64,000 bases of DNA from Spirosoma sordidisoli (lineage in GTDB: Bacteria > Bacteroidota > Bacteroidia > Cytophagales > Spirosomataceae): NCBI RefSeq assembly GCF_004138325.1, contig NZ_SBLB01000011.1, forward strand, positions 101,783 through 165,782, in the 5' to 3' direction. The position numbers and the translations under genes are program-made. Under the pieces are notes generated by a model. That model made no database searches and was not told where the DNA came from. It worked only from the letters and a program-made list of their open reading frames with translations. This document shows positions 42,326 to 51,089 of this stretch, piece after piece (the stretch's first letter is position 1; each line of letters opens with the position of its first letter).

Positions 42326-43879
42326 ATGAACCGTTTCGTAGTAGTACTCGGACTGGCTATCGGTCTGTTCAGCACCTGCCAGGAAAAGAAATACCCGCCC
42401 CAGCTGACCGCCGTTAGCCCCACGGCCGCGCCCATCGGCGCCGACATCACCCTCTCGGGCAGCCAGTTTGGCGAGGACCCTGCCGTCACCATCGCCGGCC
42501 AGACCGTACCGACCAAAACCCGCGCCGACAACGCCATCACACTCACCCTGCCCCAACTGCCGATTGGGGCCACTACAGTTCGGGTTCAGAACGCCGACGG
42601 CACCTCCAGCCCCCTCCCCTTTACCGTACTCCAGCCCCTGCCCTTCGTCTCCGGCTTCAGCCCATCGTCGGGTCAGGCCGGCAGTGAAGTACTCATCAGC
42701 GGCACCTTCCTGAACGATGTAACGGAGGTGCGCTTCGGCAACGGAACCTCTTCGGCGGCTGCGTTTCAGACATCGGGTAACTCGCTGCGGGTGGTCGTAC
42801 CGGCCAATGCGGTTACGGGGAGCATCTGCCTGCGCAACAGCGGGGGGCAGTTCTGCAGCCTGTCCGTTTTTACCGTCACGGTTCCGCAGCCAGCGCCCAC
42901 GATAACCAGCGTTGTGCCCGAAAAAGGATGCGCCGGCACCGAGATCAGCATACGAGGCCAGAACCTGCAAAACATCACAGCGGTCAAATTCGGGAGCCAG
43001 ACGGTTCCGGTAAAGAGCAATGCCAACAATGTAGTCACTGTTATTACGCCGGAGTTCGGGTCTGTCCAACCCGTAGCGATTACGATACAGACCGCGGGCG
43101 GGCTATCGAACGAAGGTCGGTTTACCGGCGCTCCGCAGGCAACCATCAGCCAGACGCCCGTTCCGAATGGATTGATTCCCGGCGGGCCACTCACCCTGCG
43201 CGGCACTCATTTTTCGTCGGTGACGGGCATCGATTTTATGAACGGCAACGGAGAAGTTACCGCCACGGTAAATGCCGCCAGCTTTTTGTCAAACGAGTCG
43301 GGCAGCTGTATGATCAAAGTCCCGGTCGAGGCCACGGCGACGTCTGTCCGGGTGAACAACGAATACGGTCATGGCAAGCCCTACAGCATCAGCAAACTGT
43401 CGGGCAGCGATGCCATCAACACCGGTAATGTTGCCACCAATGTAGGGTCCATAACGACGGGAGTTATTTCGGACGGTTGCGATCCGGCTTCGTTTTTTTA
43501 CTGTTCGCCCAACCGCGGCTACGAGATCGGCTTCAAATATTTCTCCTCCCGCTGCAACATGAAAGGCTACGTGCCTGAGCAACTACAAGGGCGCTTGTTC
43601 GAAACCTACGTAGCGTACCGGTACACGACCGGGGCTGCCCTGATCGCCACCGACGACCTGCTGAAGCTGGAACGCAACAGCCAGAATACGGCCTACACGG
43701 GTACGGTAATCGTTGTTGCGGGGAACAACGGTAAACCCGTCACCTACGTCGGGAACATGACAAAGACCGGCGACATCTACGCCTATTCGGTACAGGACGG
43801 CGCCCTCTTCAAGATGTGCAAGAAAGATTTGAAGTATTTCTCCTACCCAACCCCCACGATTTGTAGTGACTGTAAGTGA
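42326..43879 (+). CDS. IPT/TIG-domain lipoprotein
   Basis: A 517-residue exported protein. I chose the Met at 42326 because it opens a signal peptide ending at lipobox-like LFSTC; the frame begins at 42287. At least four IPT/TIG beta-sandwich repeats of about 85 residues (ITLSGSQFGEDPAVTIAGQ, VLISGTFLNDVTEVRFGNG, ISIRGQNLQNITAVKFGSQ) are followed by a unique cysteine-containing C-terminal domain (about 370-517). Such proteins bind glycans or partner proteins at the cell surface. Its first IPT repeat is nearly identical in DNA to that of the next gene. Family sure, role unknown. Confidence 0.85.
   Translation: MNRFVVVLGLAIGLFSTCQEKKYPPQLTAVSPTAAPIGADITLSGSQFGEDPAVTIAGQTVPTKTRADNAITLTLPQLPIGATTVRVQNADGTSSPLPFTVLQPLPFVSGFSPSSGQAGSEVLISGTFLNDVTEVRFGNGTSSAAAFQTSGNSLRVVVPANAVTGSICLRNSGGQFCSLSVFTVTVPQPAPTITSVVPEKGCAGTEISIRGQNLQNITAVKFGSQTVPVKSNANNVVTVITPEFGSVQPVAITIQTAGGLSNEGRFTGAPQATISQTPVPNGLIPGGPLTLRGTHFSSVTGIDFMNGNGEVTATVNAASFLSNESGSCMIKVPVEATATSVRVNNEYGHGKPYSISKLSGSDAINTGNVATNVGSITTGVISDGCDPASFFYCSPNRGYEIGFKYFSSRCNMKGYVPEQLQGRLFETYVAYRYTTGAALIATDDLLKLERNSQNTAYTGTVIVVAGNNGKPVTYVGNMTKTGDIYAYSVQDGALFKMCKKDLKYFSYPTPTICSDCK
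42386..42643 (+). repeat. Near-identical direct repeat, copy 1
   Basis: These 258 bases, covering the first IPT repeat, match 43992-44249 with about 11 differences, several of them synonymous. The match ends abruptly on both sides. Points to recent duplication or gene conversion. Confidence 0.9.
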
Positions 43880-43922
43880 CGCCTTTACGTCCATGTAATG
43901 CCTGTTGATTCCCCACCTGCCT

Positions 43923-46900
43923 ATGAACAAGTCTGTCCTACTGATCCTGGTCAACCTGCTGATCCTATTCTGTACAGTCTCCTGCAAAGAAAAGAAGTAC
44001 CCACCCCAGCTGACCGCCGTTAGCCCCACGGCCGCGCCCATCGGCGCCGACATCACCCTCTCGGGCAGCCAGTTCGGCGAGGACCCTGCCGTCACCATCG
44101 CCGGCCAGACCGTACCGACCAAAACCCGCGCCGACAACGCCATTACACTCACCCTGCCCCGGCTGCCGATCGGGCCCACCACGATTCGGGTTCAGAACGC
44201 CGACGGCACCTCCAGCCCCCTCCCCTTTACCGTACTCCAGCCCCTGCCCCAGCTCAGCAGCGTCGAACCCGCCAACGGACTGCCGGCAACGACCGTCCGC
44301 ATCCGGGGCGACTACCTGGATCAGCTCAAAGCCGTTCGGTTTGGCAACACCACCGCCGAGTTGGTCGGCACCGGGTCGGCCACCGAAATCAGCGTTAAGG
44401 TACCCTCGCTCGGCCGCGGCCCGGTACCGATTAGTGTAGAAACGGCCGGCGGAACCAGCCAGGCCAACTTCATCGTGGCCGCCACGCCCGAGCTAACCGG
44501 CTTTTCGCCCAAACGAGCCATTGTTGGTCAGGAAATCACCCTCTCGGGCAAAAACCTGCTCGATGGCGTCGTGAGCCTCAACGGTCAGCCCATCGATAAG
44601 ACCAAAACGTCCGTTCAGGATAACCAGATCCGCTTCAGCCTGCCCCCTACCGCCAGCTCGGGCCGGCTGACGGTGACGGTATTCGACAAGCTCAGCGCAA
44701 CCACGCCCGATAGCCTGATCATTATTCCGCCCCCGCTCATCGACGCCACCGGCCTCAGCCTGACCGAAGGCATCCGGGGCGACAAGCTCACCCTCACGGG
44801 CCGGAACCTGCTCGACGTAACCACCGTCAGCTTCGGCGGCACGCCCGCTACCGGCCTGCGCGTCCTCAGCAACACCCAGCTCGAACTGACCGTACCCGAG
44901 CGCAGCCAGTCGGGCGAGACCCCGCTGACCGTTACCTCGCCCGGCGGCACGACCGAAGCTCCTCAGAAGTTTCTTATGCTGCTGGCGCCGGCCGAGCTGA
45001 CGGCTGATCCTGACCGCCAGGGCCGTGGTAAAGACATCACCGTACGGGGTCGAAACCTGCATCGCATTACCCAGGCCAGCCTCAACGGCAAAGCGGCCAC
45101 CATCACCGGCCGCACCGAAGGCAGTGAACTCAAACTTACCGTCCCTGCCGATGCCACCACCGGCCGACTTATCCTGACCAACCGGGCTGGCAGCGGCACG
45201 TCGGGCCGTAACCTGACGGTAGTTCTCAAACCCGTACTCACTGAACTAAGCCCAACCCGGGCGCCTGTGGGCGGTCTGGTTACCATACGGGGTAATTACC
45301 TGCTCGGAGCCCGCGTCTTCTTCGCCACCGATCAGACCCCTACGGCCGTCGCCCTGGAGAAAAACGACGATGACGAGATCAGTTTCCGCGTGCCCGCCTT
45401 TGCCAAAGACGGGGCTATTCGGGTCTGGAACAACGAATCGGGCGAGTATACCGACACCCCCGTTTTCAACGTCATCCTCTCGCCGGGCGTTACCAGCGTC
45501 GCGTCGGAATACAACAACAACGAAGGCTTCGTCGGTGAGAAAGTGATTCTGTCGGGCCAGAACTTCGACGAGTGCGCGGTGCGTTTCGAGGGATCGTCTC
45601 AGAACGCCGAAAACGTTGAGACACCCACCCGGGTGCGGCTGGCCGTCCGGATTCCGCCCGACGCCCGTACGGGAAAAATCCGCGTGTTCAACACCCGATA
45701 CAGCACCGAGAGTCCCAGCGAGTTTCAGATTATCGGCAAACCCAACATTACCGATATCAACCCGAACCGGGCCCGGGCCGGGCAGTCGCTGATCATTAAG
45801 GGAACCAGCCTTAAGCGGATCGACGACGTTAAAATAGGCGGGCAGGCGGTAGCTAAATCGGCCTTCAGCGAAAATGCCGAGGGTACCCAGCTCACCGTAA
45901 CAGTACCCGACGCAGCCCTGCGCGGGCGTATCTACGCCCACAACAAAGCCGGCAGCGACGAACATTCCGGCGAAAACTTCACCATCGTTCGCAAGCCCCG
46001 CATCGACGACTTCAGCCCCAGGCGGCAGGTGGTTGGCGGGCTGGTCACCATTCGGGGTGATTACCTCTACGGCGCCAGGGTTTCCTTTGGCGGGCGCGAG
46101 GCCACCGAGTACCCTAAGCTGAACTTCGACGACGAGATCATTGCCAAAGTGCCCGATGGAGCCAGCGACGGTGCCATTCGGGTAACCAACCTCGTTGATG
46201 CCGAACAGCGCGACGGGTTCAGCGTGGTCCGGGCGCCGGTCATCAGCGGGTTCAGCCCCGCCAACGGAAGCCGTGGCGCCGAGGTGACTATTACGGGTCA
46301 ATACCTGGATGCAGTTACTGAGGTCCGGTTCAGCGGAGGAGGATCGACCCCGGCCCAGATTCTGGACAAGAACAGCGGTTCGTTACGGGTGCGGGTACCC
46401 GAAAACGCCGTTACCGGTACCATCTGCGTGAACGGCGACGCGGGCCAGCGCTGCAGCGGCAACGCGTTTACGGTGAACCTGATCCTGCCTACCATCGACA
46501 AGAGCCGCTGCGTACCAACCGGGGTTATTCCGGGGTCGGCACTGACGCTGCGGGGCACTAACTTCGGAACCGTTAGCCAGGTGCGCTTCACCAGTGGGAC
46601 TGTGGCGAGGGATCAGTTTATCCGGATCGCGGCCGATGAGATTACCCTGAAAGTGCCGGCCAACACCCAGTCTGGTCTGGTGCAGTTAGTCAATGAGAAC
46701 GGGGCCGGCCCGGGGGTGCAGTTCGATGTGGTAGCCGGGGGCGACGGCTTAAACGCGGGCAACATCAGTACCGGCACCACCAACCTCACCGGCATTAATT
46801 TCCTGTCGCGGCTTTGTAATCCCTGGGTCTATCAGCGCTTCAACATTACCCATGCCCCTACACTGGGGACTACCAGCCGCACCTTCTTCCAGTTTCTGTA

Positions 46901-47363
46901 CGAAAACTGTAACGCTGGCGTTAGCGGGTGCACTACCAAAGACTGTTCGGATAACCAGCGCAGTTATGACCAGAAAGAAACAATAGGCCAGCGAAGCTAC
47001 CGTGTTTTCGGTACGGTTTATTATGCCAGCGCAGCCAGCGCCTGCGATCCTGCTTTTTATGACACCTTCAAAAACTTCTACCCCAACAATAACGACCCGA
47101 ATTTTAAATACCGCTTCTGCGACGGGTTTCCGGGCTATGAGTACACCCTGAAGTTCGAGCTAAGCAGCAGCAGCGGCCCGCTCAAAGAAGGAAAAAATAC
47201 TGACTTGTATACCGGCCTGGTTATCATGGAAGTACGAAGATTTGGCAATCTCAACCCCGAATCAGTGCTGATGGGTAGCCGGGCCAGAGACGGCGTATTC
47301 TACCTGACCGACGTAGCGAACACCTCCCGAAAAGCCCAGATCAGATTATGTCCCGAGAACTAA
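43923..47363 (+). CDS. Large IPT/TIG-domain lipoprotein
   Basis: A 1146-residue exported protein. The Met at 43923 opens a signal peptide with lipobox-like CTVSC, so it is lipid-anchored. About ten IPT/TIG repeats of 80-90 residues fill residues 25-920 (ITLSGKNLLDGVVSLNGQP, LTLTGRNLLDVTTVSFGG, VTIRGDYLYGARVSFGG). A unique C-terminal domain of about 200 residues carries several cysteines (CNPWVY, CNAGVSGCTTKDC). It is downstream of a shorter paralogue and overlaps the next gene's longest frame. Probably a surface-exposed binding rod. Role unknown. Confidence 0.88.
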   Translation: MNKSVLLILVNLLILFCTVSCKEKKYPPQLTAVSPTAAPIGADITLSGSQFGEDPAVTIAGQTVPTKTRADNAITLTLPRLPIGPTTIRVQNADGTSSPLPFTVLQPLPQLSSVEPANGLPATTVRIRGDYLDQLKAVRFGNTTAELVGTGSATEISVKVPSLGRGPVPISVETAGGTSQANFIVAATPELTGFSPKRAIVGQEITLSGKNLLDGVVSLNGQPIDKTKTSVQDNQIRFSLPPTASSGRLTVTVFDKLSATTPDSLIIIPPPLIDATGLSLTEGIRGDKLTLTGRNLLDVTTVSFGGTPATGLRVLSNTQLELTVPERSQSGETPLTVTSPGGTTEAPQKFLMLLAPAELTADPDRQGRGKDITVRGRNLHRITQASLNGKAATITGRTEGSELKLTVPADATTGRLILTNRAGSGTSGRNLTVVLKPVLTELSPTRAPVGGLVTIRGNYLLGARVFFATDQTPTAVALEKNDDDEISFRVPAFAKDGAIRVWNNESGEYTDTPVFNVILSPGVTSVASEYNNNEGFVGEKVILSGQNFDECAVRFEGSSQNAENVETPTRVRLAVRIPPDARTGKIRVFNTRYSTESPSEFQIIGKPNITDINPNRARAGQSLIIKGTSLKRIDDVKIGGQAVAKSAFSENAEGTQLTVTVPDAALRGRIYAHNKAGSDEHSGENFTIVRKPRIDDFSPRRQVVGGLVTIRGDYLYGARVSFGGREATEYPKLNFDDEIIAKVPDGASDGAIRVTNLVDAEQRDGFSVVRAPVISGFSPANGSRGAEVTITGQYLDAVTEVRFSGGGSTPAQILDKNSGSLRVRVPENAVTGTICVNGDAGQRCSGNAFTVNLILPTIDKSRCVPTGVIPGSALTLRGTNFGTVSQVRFTSGTVARDQFIRIAADEITLKVPANTQSGLVQLVNENGAGPGVQFDVVAGGDGLNAGNISTGTTNLTGINFLSRLCNPWVYQRFNITHAPTLGTTSRTFFQFLYENCNAGVSGCTTKDCSDNQRSYDQKETIGQRSYRVFGTVYYASAASACDPAFYDTFKNFYPNNNDPNFKYRFCDGFPGYEYTLKFELSSSSGPLKEGKNTDLYTGLVIMEVRRFGNLNPESVLMGSRARDGVFYLTDVANTSRKAQIRLCPEN
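43992..44249 (+). repeat. Near-identical direct repeat, copy 2
   Basis: Partner of 42386-42643, covering the first IPT repeat of the larger lipoprotein. About 11 differences in 258 bases. Confidence 0.9.
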
Positions 47364-47392
47364 CTCAGTCTGGGCAGCCTCTGCCCCTTGTT

Positions 47393-48274
47393 ATGATGAA
47401 CTATATTCTTGCGTTAGCGCTGATCCTGATGGCAGGCACAGGCTACGCCCAGCAAACCCGTACTCAGAAACTCGATTCGCTCTACAACGATCCGTTTTTC
47501 TATTCGACCGTGTCGGCCATCATCCTGCCCAAAGGATTTGTTGAGGTCAATAATTTCGGCAGCCTCTTCACGACCAACGAGCTGTTCTCCTCCAATGCCG
47601 AGCGGCAGGATCTGAACGCCCGGCTGAGCCAGTTTGTCAACCTGCTGCAAATCAGCTACGGCACCTCGGCCAGCAGCCGGTTCAACGTTGGGGTCGATCT
47701 GCAGTACTCCTCCCTGCGGGTCGATATTGACCCGCAGTCGTCGCCGTTCAGGGTCTTCGGCCGCGATTCGGCCCTGGTCAACGATCAGGCGTTTACCCAC
47801 GTGGGCCTGCGCTTTCGCTGGAAACCCATTGCCCGCAACCGAAAGCTGCTGGTTCAGGGATCGGTATACCAGCCCATCTACAAACCCGATGAAAACCTGA
47901 CCAGTCTGCGCCTGCAGGTCGTTTATGTATTTGAACTGAGTCGACGGCTGTTTTTGTATGCCCAGCCGGGTCTGACCTACAATATTCCCAAAAAGTCGAT
48001 TTCGGGTAGCGTAGCCATACCGCTTACGGCCCTGCTGCAGTTTCAGCTTACGCCCCGGCTGGGGCTGATGGGCCTCATGAATCACGCCATTGGTCTGTCG
48101 AAAAACGCCGAACGAGTGTTCAGCCAGACCAGTCGCGGTTCGCAGATAGGAACAGGGTTGCAGTTTCAGCCCTCGCTGCGGCTGGGAATTACGGGGTTCG
48201 TAACCCAATATTTGGCCGGTAAGAACACCGGGGTTTACCGGACCGCCAACCTGGGCCTGCGGGTTATACTCTGA
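47393..48274 (+). CDS. Probable outer-membrane beta-barrel protein
   Basis: A 293-residue exported protein. I chose the Met at 47393; the frame begins at 47348, inside the IPT gene. Signal peptide ends in GYAQQ. The rest has many alternating hydrophobic segments with aromatic edges (VGVDLQYSSLRVDI, LFLYAQPGLTYNI, LRLGITGFVTQYLAG), typical of an outer-membrane barrel, and ends in LGLRVIL, a barrel-like C-terminus. It starts 29 bases after the IPT lipoprotein and is probably in the same operon, possibly its export partner or anchor. Confidence 0.7.
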   Translation: MMNYILALALILMAGTGYAQQTRTQKLDSLYNDPFFYSTVSAIILPKGFVEVNNFGSLFTTNELFSSNAERQDLNARLSQFVNLLQISYGTSASSRFNVGVDLQYSSLRVDIDPQSSPFRVFGRDSALVNDQAFTHVGLRFRWKPIARNRKLLVQGSVYQPIYKPDENLTSLRLQVVYVFELSRRLFLYAQPGLTYNIPKKSISGSVAIPLTALLQFQLTPRLGLMGLMNHAIGLSKNAERVFSQTSRGSQIGTGLQFQPSLRLGITGFVTQYLAGKNTGVYRTANLGLRVIL

Positions 48275-48281
48275 TCAGCCT

Positions 48282-49733
48282 TCACCGCCGTTGCCCAAAC
48301 ACGAACGAAACCCCAACCTGATACCCCAGCGCGTATCGATTAACGGTCAGCAGGCTCGTCGAGCTGTATTTGTCACCCACGGCCAGCCCTTTGCTGAGCT
48401 GGGTGGTGCGCCCGGTAAAGATTCCCGCGTTCAGGCAGATCACGTTGGTGCCACCCAGCGCGAGCGATGGCCCAATCAGAAACCCAACCGCCTTGGCATC
48501 GCTGAGTGGTACGGCAGCTCCGAGGTGAGCCCCCAGGCGGGTGGTACTCGTTGAGCGCTTGAACACGTGAAAGAGGCCGGTTATGGCCGGCGAAAACCGG
48601 TCGAGGTCGGTAGCGCTGATTTTCCCATCGATTAACCCATACGCCTGAGGTGGCTGACTGTAGCCCATAAACGACAGACCAAAGCTGGTGACAAGCTGTA
48701 CCCGCCCCGGCGCATCGATCTGGAACTGCTCCGACCGGGCCAGCCTCCGTTTGTCGGGAACGGTTGTATCGTAAAACTGAATCAGCAGAGCCTCGCTGCC
48801 CTTGTTGACCGTGGCGTTGCAGGAGGCCGTAAAGGTGTTTTGCCGCAGGGTCGAATAATGCGTCACCACCTCGTACAGGGTGGCGGTGAGTTGGTCGGCC
48901 AGTTCGTCGGTAATTGTTTTTTCGTAGATACGGGCCGACTCGGCAATGGCGAACGAGTTAAACGAGGGCGTATCCGTATCGCCCCGCGACACCGGCTGAC
49001 GGGTAGCCTGGCGTTTAAACAGGGTGAGTACGTATTTCATGTATTCGGCATTTTCGAGGGCGAGCTGCCGGAACACCTGGCGGGCGGTATTCCCGTCGGT
49101 CAGGAGCGGCAGCGCGGTAGGCGTCAGCTGCCGGACCAGCTCGTCGGCCTGTCGGGTCAATTCTGGTTTAGGGAGGGTCGTGTTGTAGCGCAGTCCCCGG
49201 AGCCGGGTCTGGATCGAGCGCCAGCGTTCGGCTTCGGTCAGCCGGTCACGCAGCTGGCCTTCCAGATCTACCAAACTGGCGTTGGCGAGCTGATCGGCCG
49301 TTGACAGGTCGATCTGCATGGGCGCGTAGATAAGTGAGCTACCCGCTTTTTCGCCCCGAGCTTTAGGGGTCAACAGGTTTCGCAGATCGAGACCCATGCC
49401 GGGCACGAGTACGCCGGAGATGCGGGAAAAGAAATCGCTGATACCCGTTGCTACTACCGAGTCGGCACGGGCGCCCCGCCGGATGCTGACTTCAGGCTGG
49501 ATGACCTCCACGTTGCAGTTCACAACGGATACAGAAACGGGCGTCTCCTGCCGAACGCGGATGTTTCGGCCGGTGCCCCGCAGCGTATCCCCCGCTGGCC
49601 GAACGTATACCCAGCTGGTTCGGTCGGGGTGCAGGTAATCATAGGTAATCCGAATGCCGGCCGTCTGTGCCATGACGTCAGCACAATTACCCAACAATAC
49701 AAACAGAGCAACTAGTAAACATTTGATTCTCAT
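48282..49733 (-). CDS. Large exported protein of unknown function
   Basis: A 483-residue protein with signal peptide 1-22. The N-terminal 50 residues (ITYDYLHPDRTSWVYVRPAG) look like a beta strand domain. The middle (about 150-300) is helical (LRDRLTEAERWRSIQTRLRG). The C-terminal 150 residues are beta-rich and barrel-like, ending in GVSFVFGQRR. It is convergent with the outer-membrane protein (seven bases apart). A long hairpin stands five bases upstream of its start. No family recognised. Confidence 0.7.
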   Translation of the reverse strand: MRIKCLLVALFVLLGNCADVMAQTAGIRITYDYLHPDRTSWVYVRPAGDTLRGTGRNIRVRQETPVSVSVVNCNVEVIQPEVSIRRGARADSVVATGISDFFSRISGVLVPGMGLDLRNLLTPKARGEKAGSSLIYAPMQIDLSTADQLANASLVDLEGQLRDRLTEAERWRSIQTRLRGLRYNTTLPKPELTRQADELVRQLTPTALPLLTDGNTARQVFRQLALENAEYMKYVLTLFKRQATRQPVSRGDTDTPSFNSFAIAESARIYEKTITDELADQLTATLYEVVTHYSTLRQNTFTASCNATVNKGSEALLIQFYDTTVPDKRRLARSEQFQIDAPGRVQLVTSFGLSFMGYSQPPQAYGLIDGKISATDLDRFSPAITGLFHVFKRSTSTTRLGAHLGAAVPLSDAKAVGFLIGPSLALGGTNVICLNAGIFTGRTTQLSKGLAVGDKYSSTSLLTVNRYALGYQVGVSFVFGQRR

Positions 49734-49737
49734 AGAA

Positions 49738-49787
49738 ATGGGTCATATTTTCTGTAAGTAAAATAATTTACAGAAAACATGACCCAT
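49738..49787 (-). promoter_or_regulatory. Long hairpin in front of the 48282-49733 gene
   Basis: A 20-bp inverted repeat with one mismatch (49738-49757 and 49768-49787) and a 10-base loop. It stands 5 bases upstream of the start codon at 49733 and after the 3' end of the GH5 gene at 49824. It may be a terminator for that operon or a 5'-leader element of the next gene. Confidence 0.5.
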
Positions 49788-49823
49788 ATGAATACCTGTT
49801 GCCAGGTATCTATTTATTATTCG

Positions 49824-50972
49824 TTACTTTTTGGTAGCCTGCCGAATGGCGGCCGTTTCGGCCGGGTCGTAGGGGGTACCGTCCTGCTTGTATACTTCGT
49901 GGAACCACACGGATGGCTCGCGACCGTTTACGTACGGTTTCTGCCAGCTGTCCCAGGGCAAAAAGGTCTGGGTTTTACCCGCTACGAAGCCCCAGTTGAT
50001 CATACCAACTTTGGCCTGTTTGGCAATGGGCAGATGGGTCTGAAACTTACTATCGACACCCCGCGCCATATACTCGGTACAAATCACGGGACGACCCATT
50101 TTCTGCAGAACCGGGAGTAGTTTCGTCAGGGCATCGGCCGTCGAGTACTGGTGAAAGGTGATGATGTCCGAGTTCTCGAACTGTACCTTTTCCATGGGTG
50201 TCCATTTCGCCGGGTTGCTCCAGTCGTGTCCATCCCACAAAATCCAGGGGCCCGATGTCAGCGGCTGCGTAGCCCCGGCCGCCCGGCACCACTGGAACAC
50301 CTGCGGTAGCAGCCGGGTAATGATCCCGATTTTGCGGCTGTTCTCCAGTTCGATCTTCTTCTCGTTGCGGCCGTAGTTATTGTCGTTGGCGTTGTCGGGC
50401 TCGTTCCAGGTATCCCAGGCCAGAATCCGTTTATCATTTTTGAACGCGCCTACTATGCCTTTCACGTAGGCTTCGAGCCGCGGATGCTGCGACACATCGG
50501 TCAGCGCATCGGCACCGGGGCTTTGCACCCAGCCCGAGTTGTGAATACCCGGCACCGGGTCGCGCTGTTTGCCGAGCTTCGGATACGGGTCCCAGCACGA
50601 ATCGAACAGCACCAGCATGGGTCGGATCCTGTGTTTGGCGCAGATACCCAGAAACTGATCAAGCCGTTTTTTGAAGCCTTCGGCATCCTGCTGCCAGAGC
50701 AGATCATGCAGAAAGACCCGCATGGTGTTCATGCCGACTCCTTCGGCCATAGCCAGCTCTTTGTCGATGGTGGCCGGGTCGAAGGTTTCGGCCTGGAACA
50801 TCTCCAGTTCGTTGATCGCATTGGCAGGCACGTAGTTGGCACCCACCAGAAACGGTTCCTTGGCGTACCAGGCATTGGCTTTGGCCGCCGACCACCGACC
50901 GGGCGCGCTCGTTTCCTGTCCGTAGGTCAGAACCGATATGAATAGTAATAAGAGGACTGATAACTGTCGCAT
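49824..50972 (-). CDS. Exported GH5-like glycoside hydrolase
   Basis: A 382-residue (beta/alpha)8 hydrolase with signal peptide 1-19. The acid/base is Glu191 in WDTWNEPDN and the nucleophile Glu300 in VICTEYMARG, the usual clan GH-A pair. The opening YAKEPFLVGANYVPANAINE and RVFLHDLLWQQD segments fit GH5-like beta-mannanase or xylanase-type enzymes. It is the last of four minus-strand glycan genes. The substrate cannot be read; the neighbours suggest a hemicellulose or arabinan. Confidence 0.85.
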   Translation of the reverse strand: MRQLSVLLLLFISVLTYGQETSAPGRWSAAKANAWYAKEPFLVGANYVPANAINELEMFQAETFDPATIDKELAMAEGVGMNTMRVFLHDLLWQQDAEGFKKRLDQFLGICAKHRIRPMLVLFDSCWDPYPKLGKQRDPVPGIHNSGWVQSPGADALTDVSQHPRLEAYVKGIVGAFKNDKRILAWDTWNEPDNANDNNYGRNEKKIELENSRKIGIITRLLPQVFQWCRAAGATQPLTSGPWILWDGHDWSNPAKWTPMEKVQFENSDIITFHQYSTADALTKLLPVLQKMGRPVICTEYMARGVDSKFQTHLPIAKQAKVGMINWGFVAGKTQTFLPWDSWQKPYVNGREPSVWFHEVYKQDGTPYDPAETAAIRQATKK

Positions 50973-51089
50973 GAATTAGTTTACCGGGTTAAAAGATCAC
51001 ATCATCCGTAAAAGACAGACGACGCTGCAATTGGGCCTTTGCTATCGGATAAATTTTACCGTCGCCACCTGATCGTAGCGACGGTACTT

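Noticed and set aside
42386..44249. The two near-identical IPT segments as an insertion sequence or mobile element
   Set aside because: They are in frame, inside homologous domains, with no terminal inverted repeats or transposase.
45246..46301. 351-codon minus-strand open frame inside the IPT lipoprotein gene
   Set aside because: Opposite the IPT repeats, which are conserved; no domain in the minus translation.
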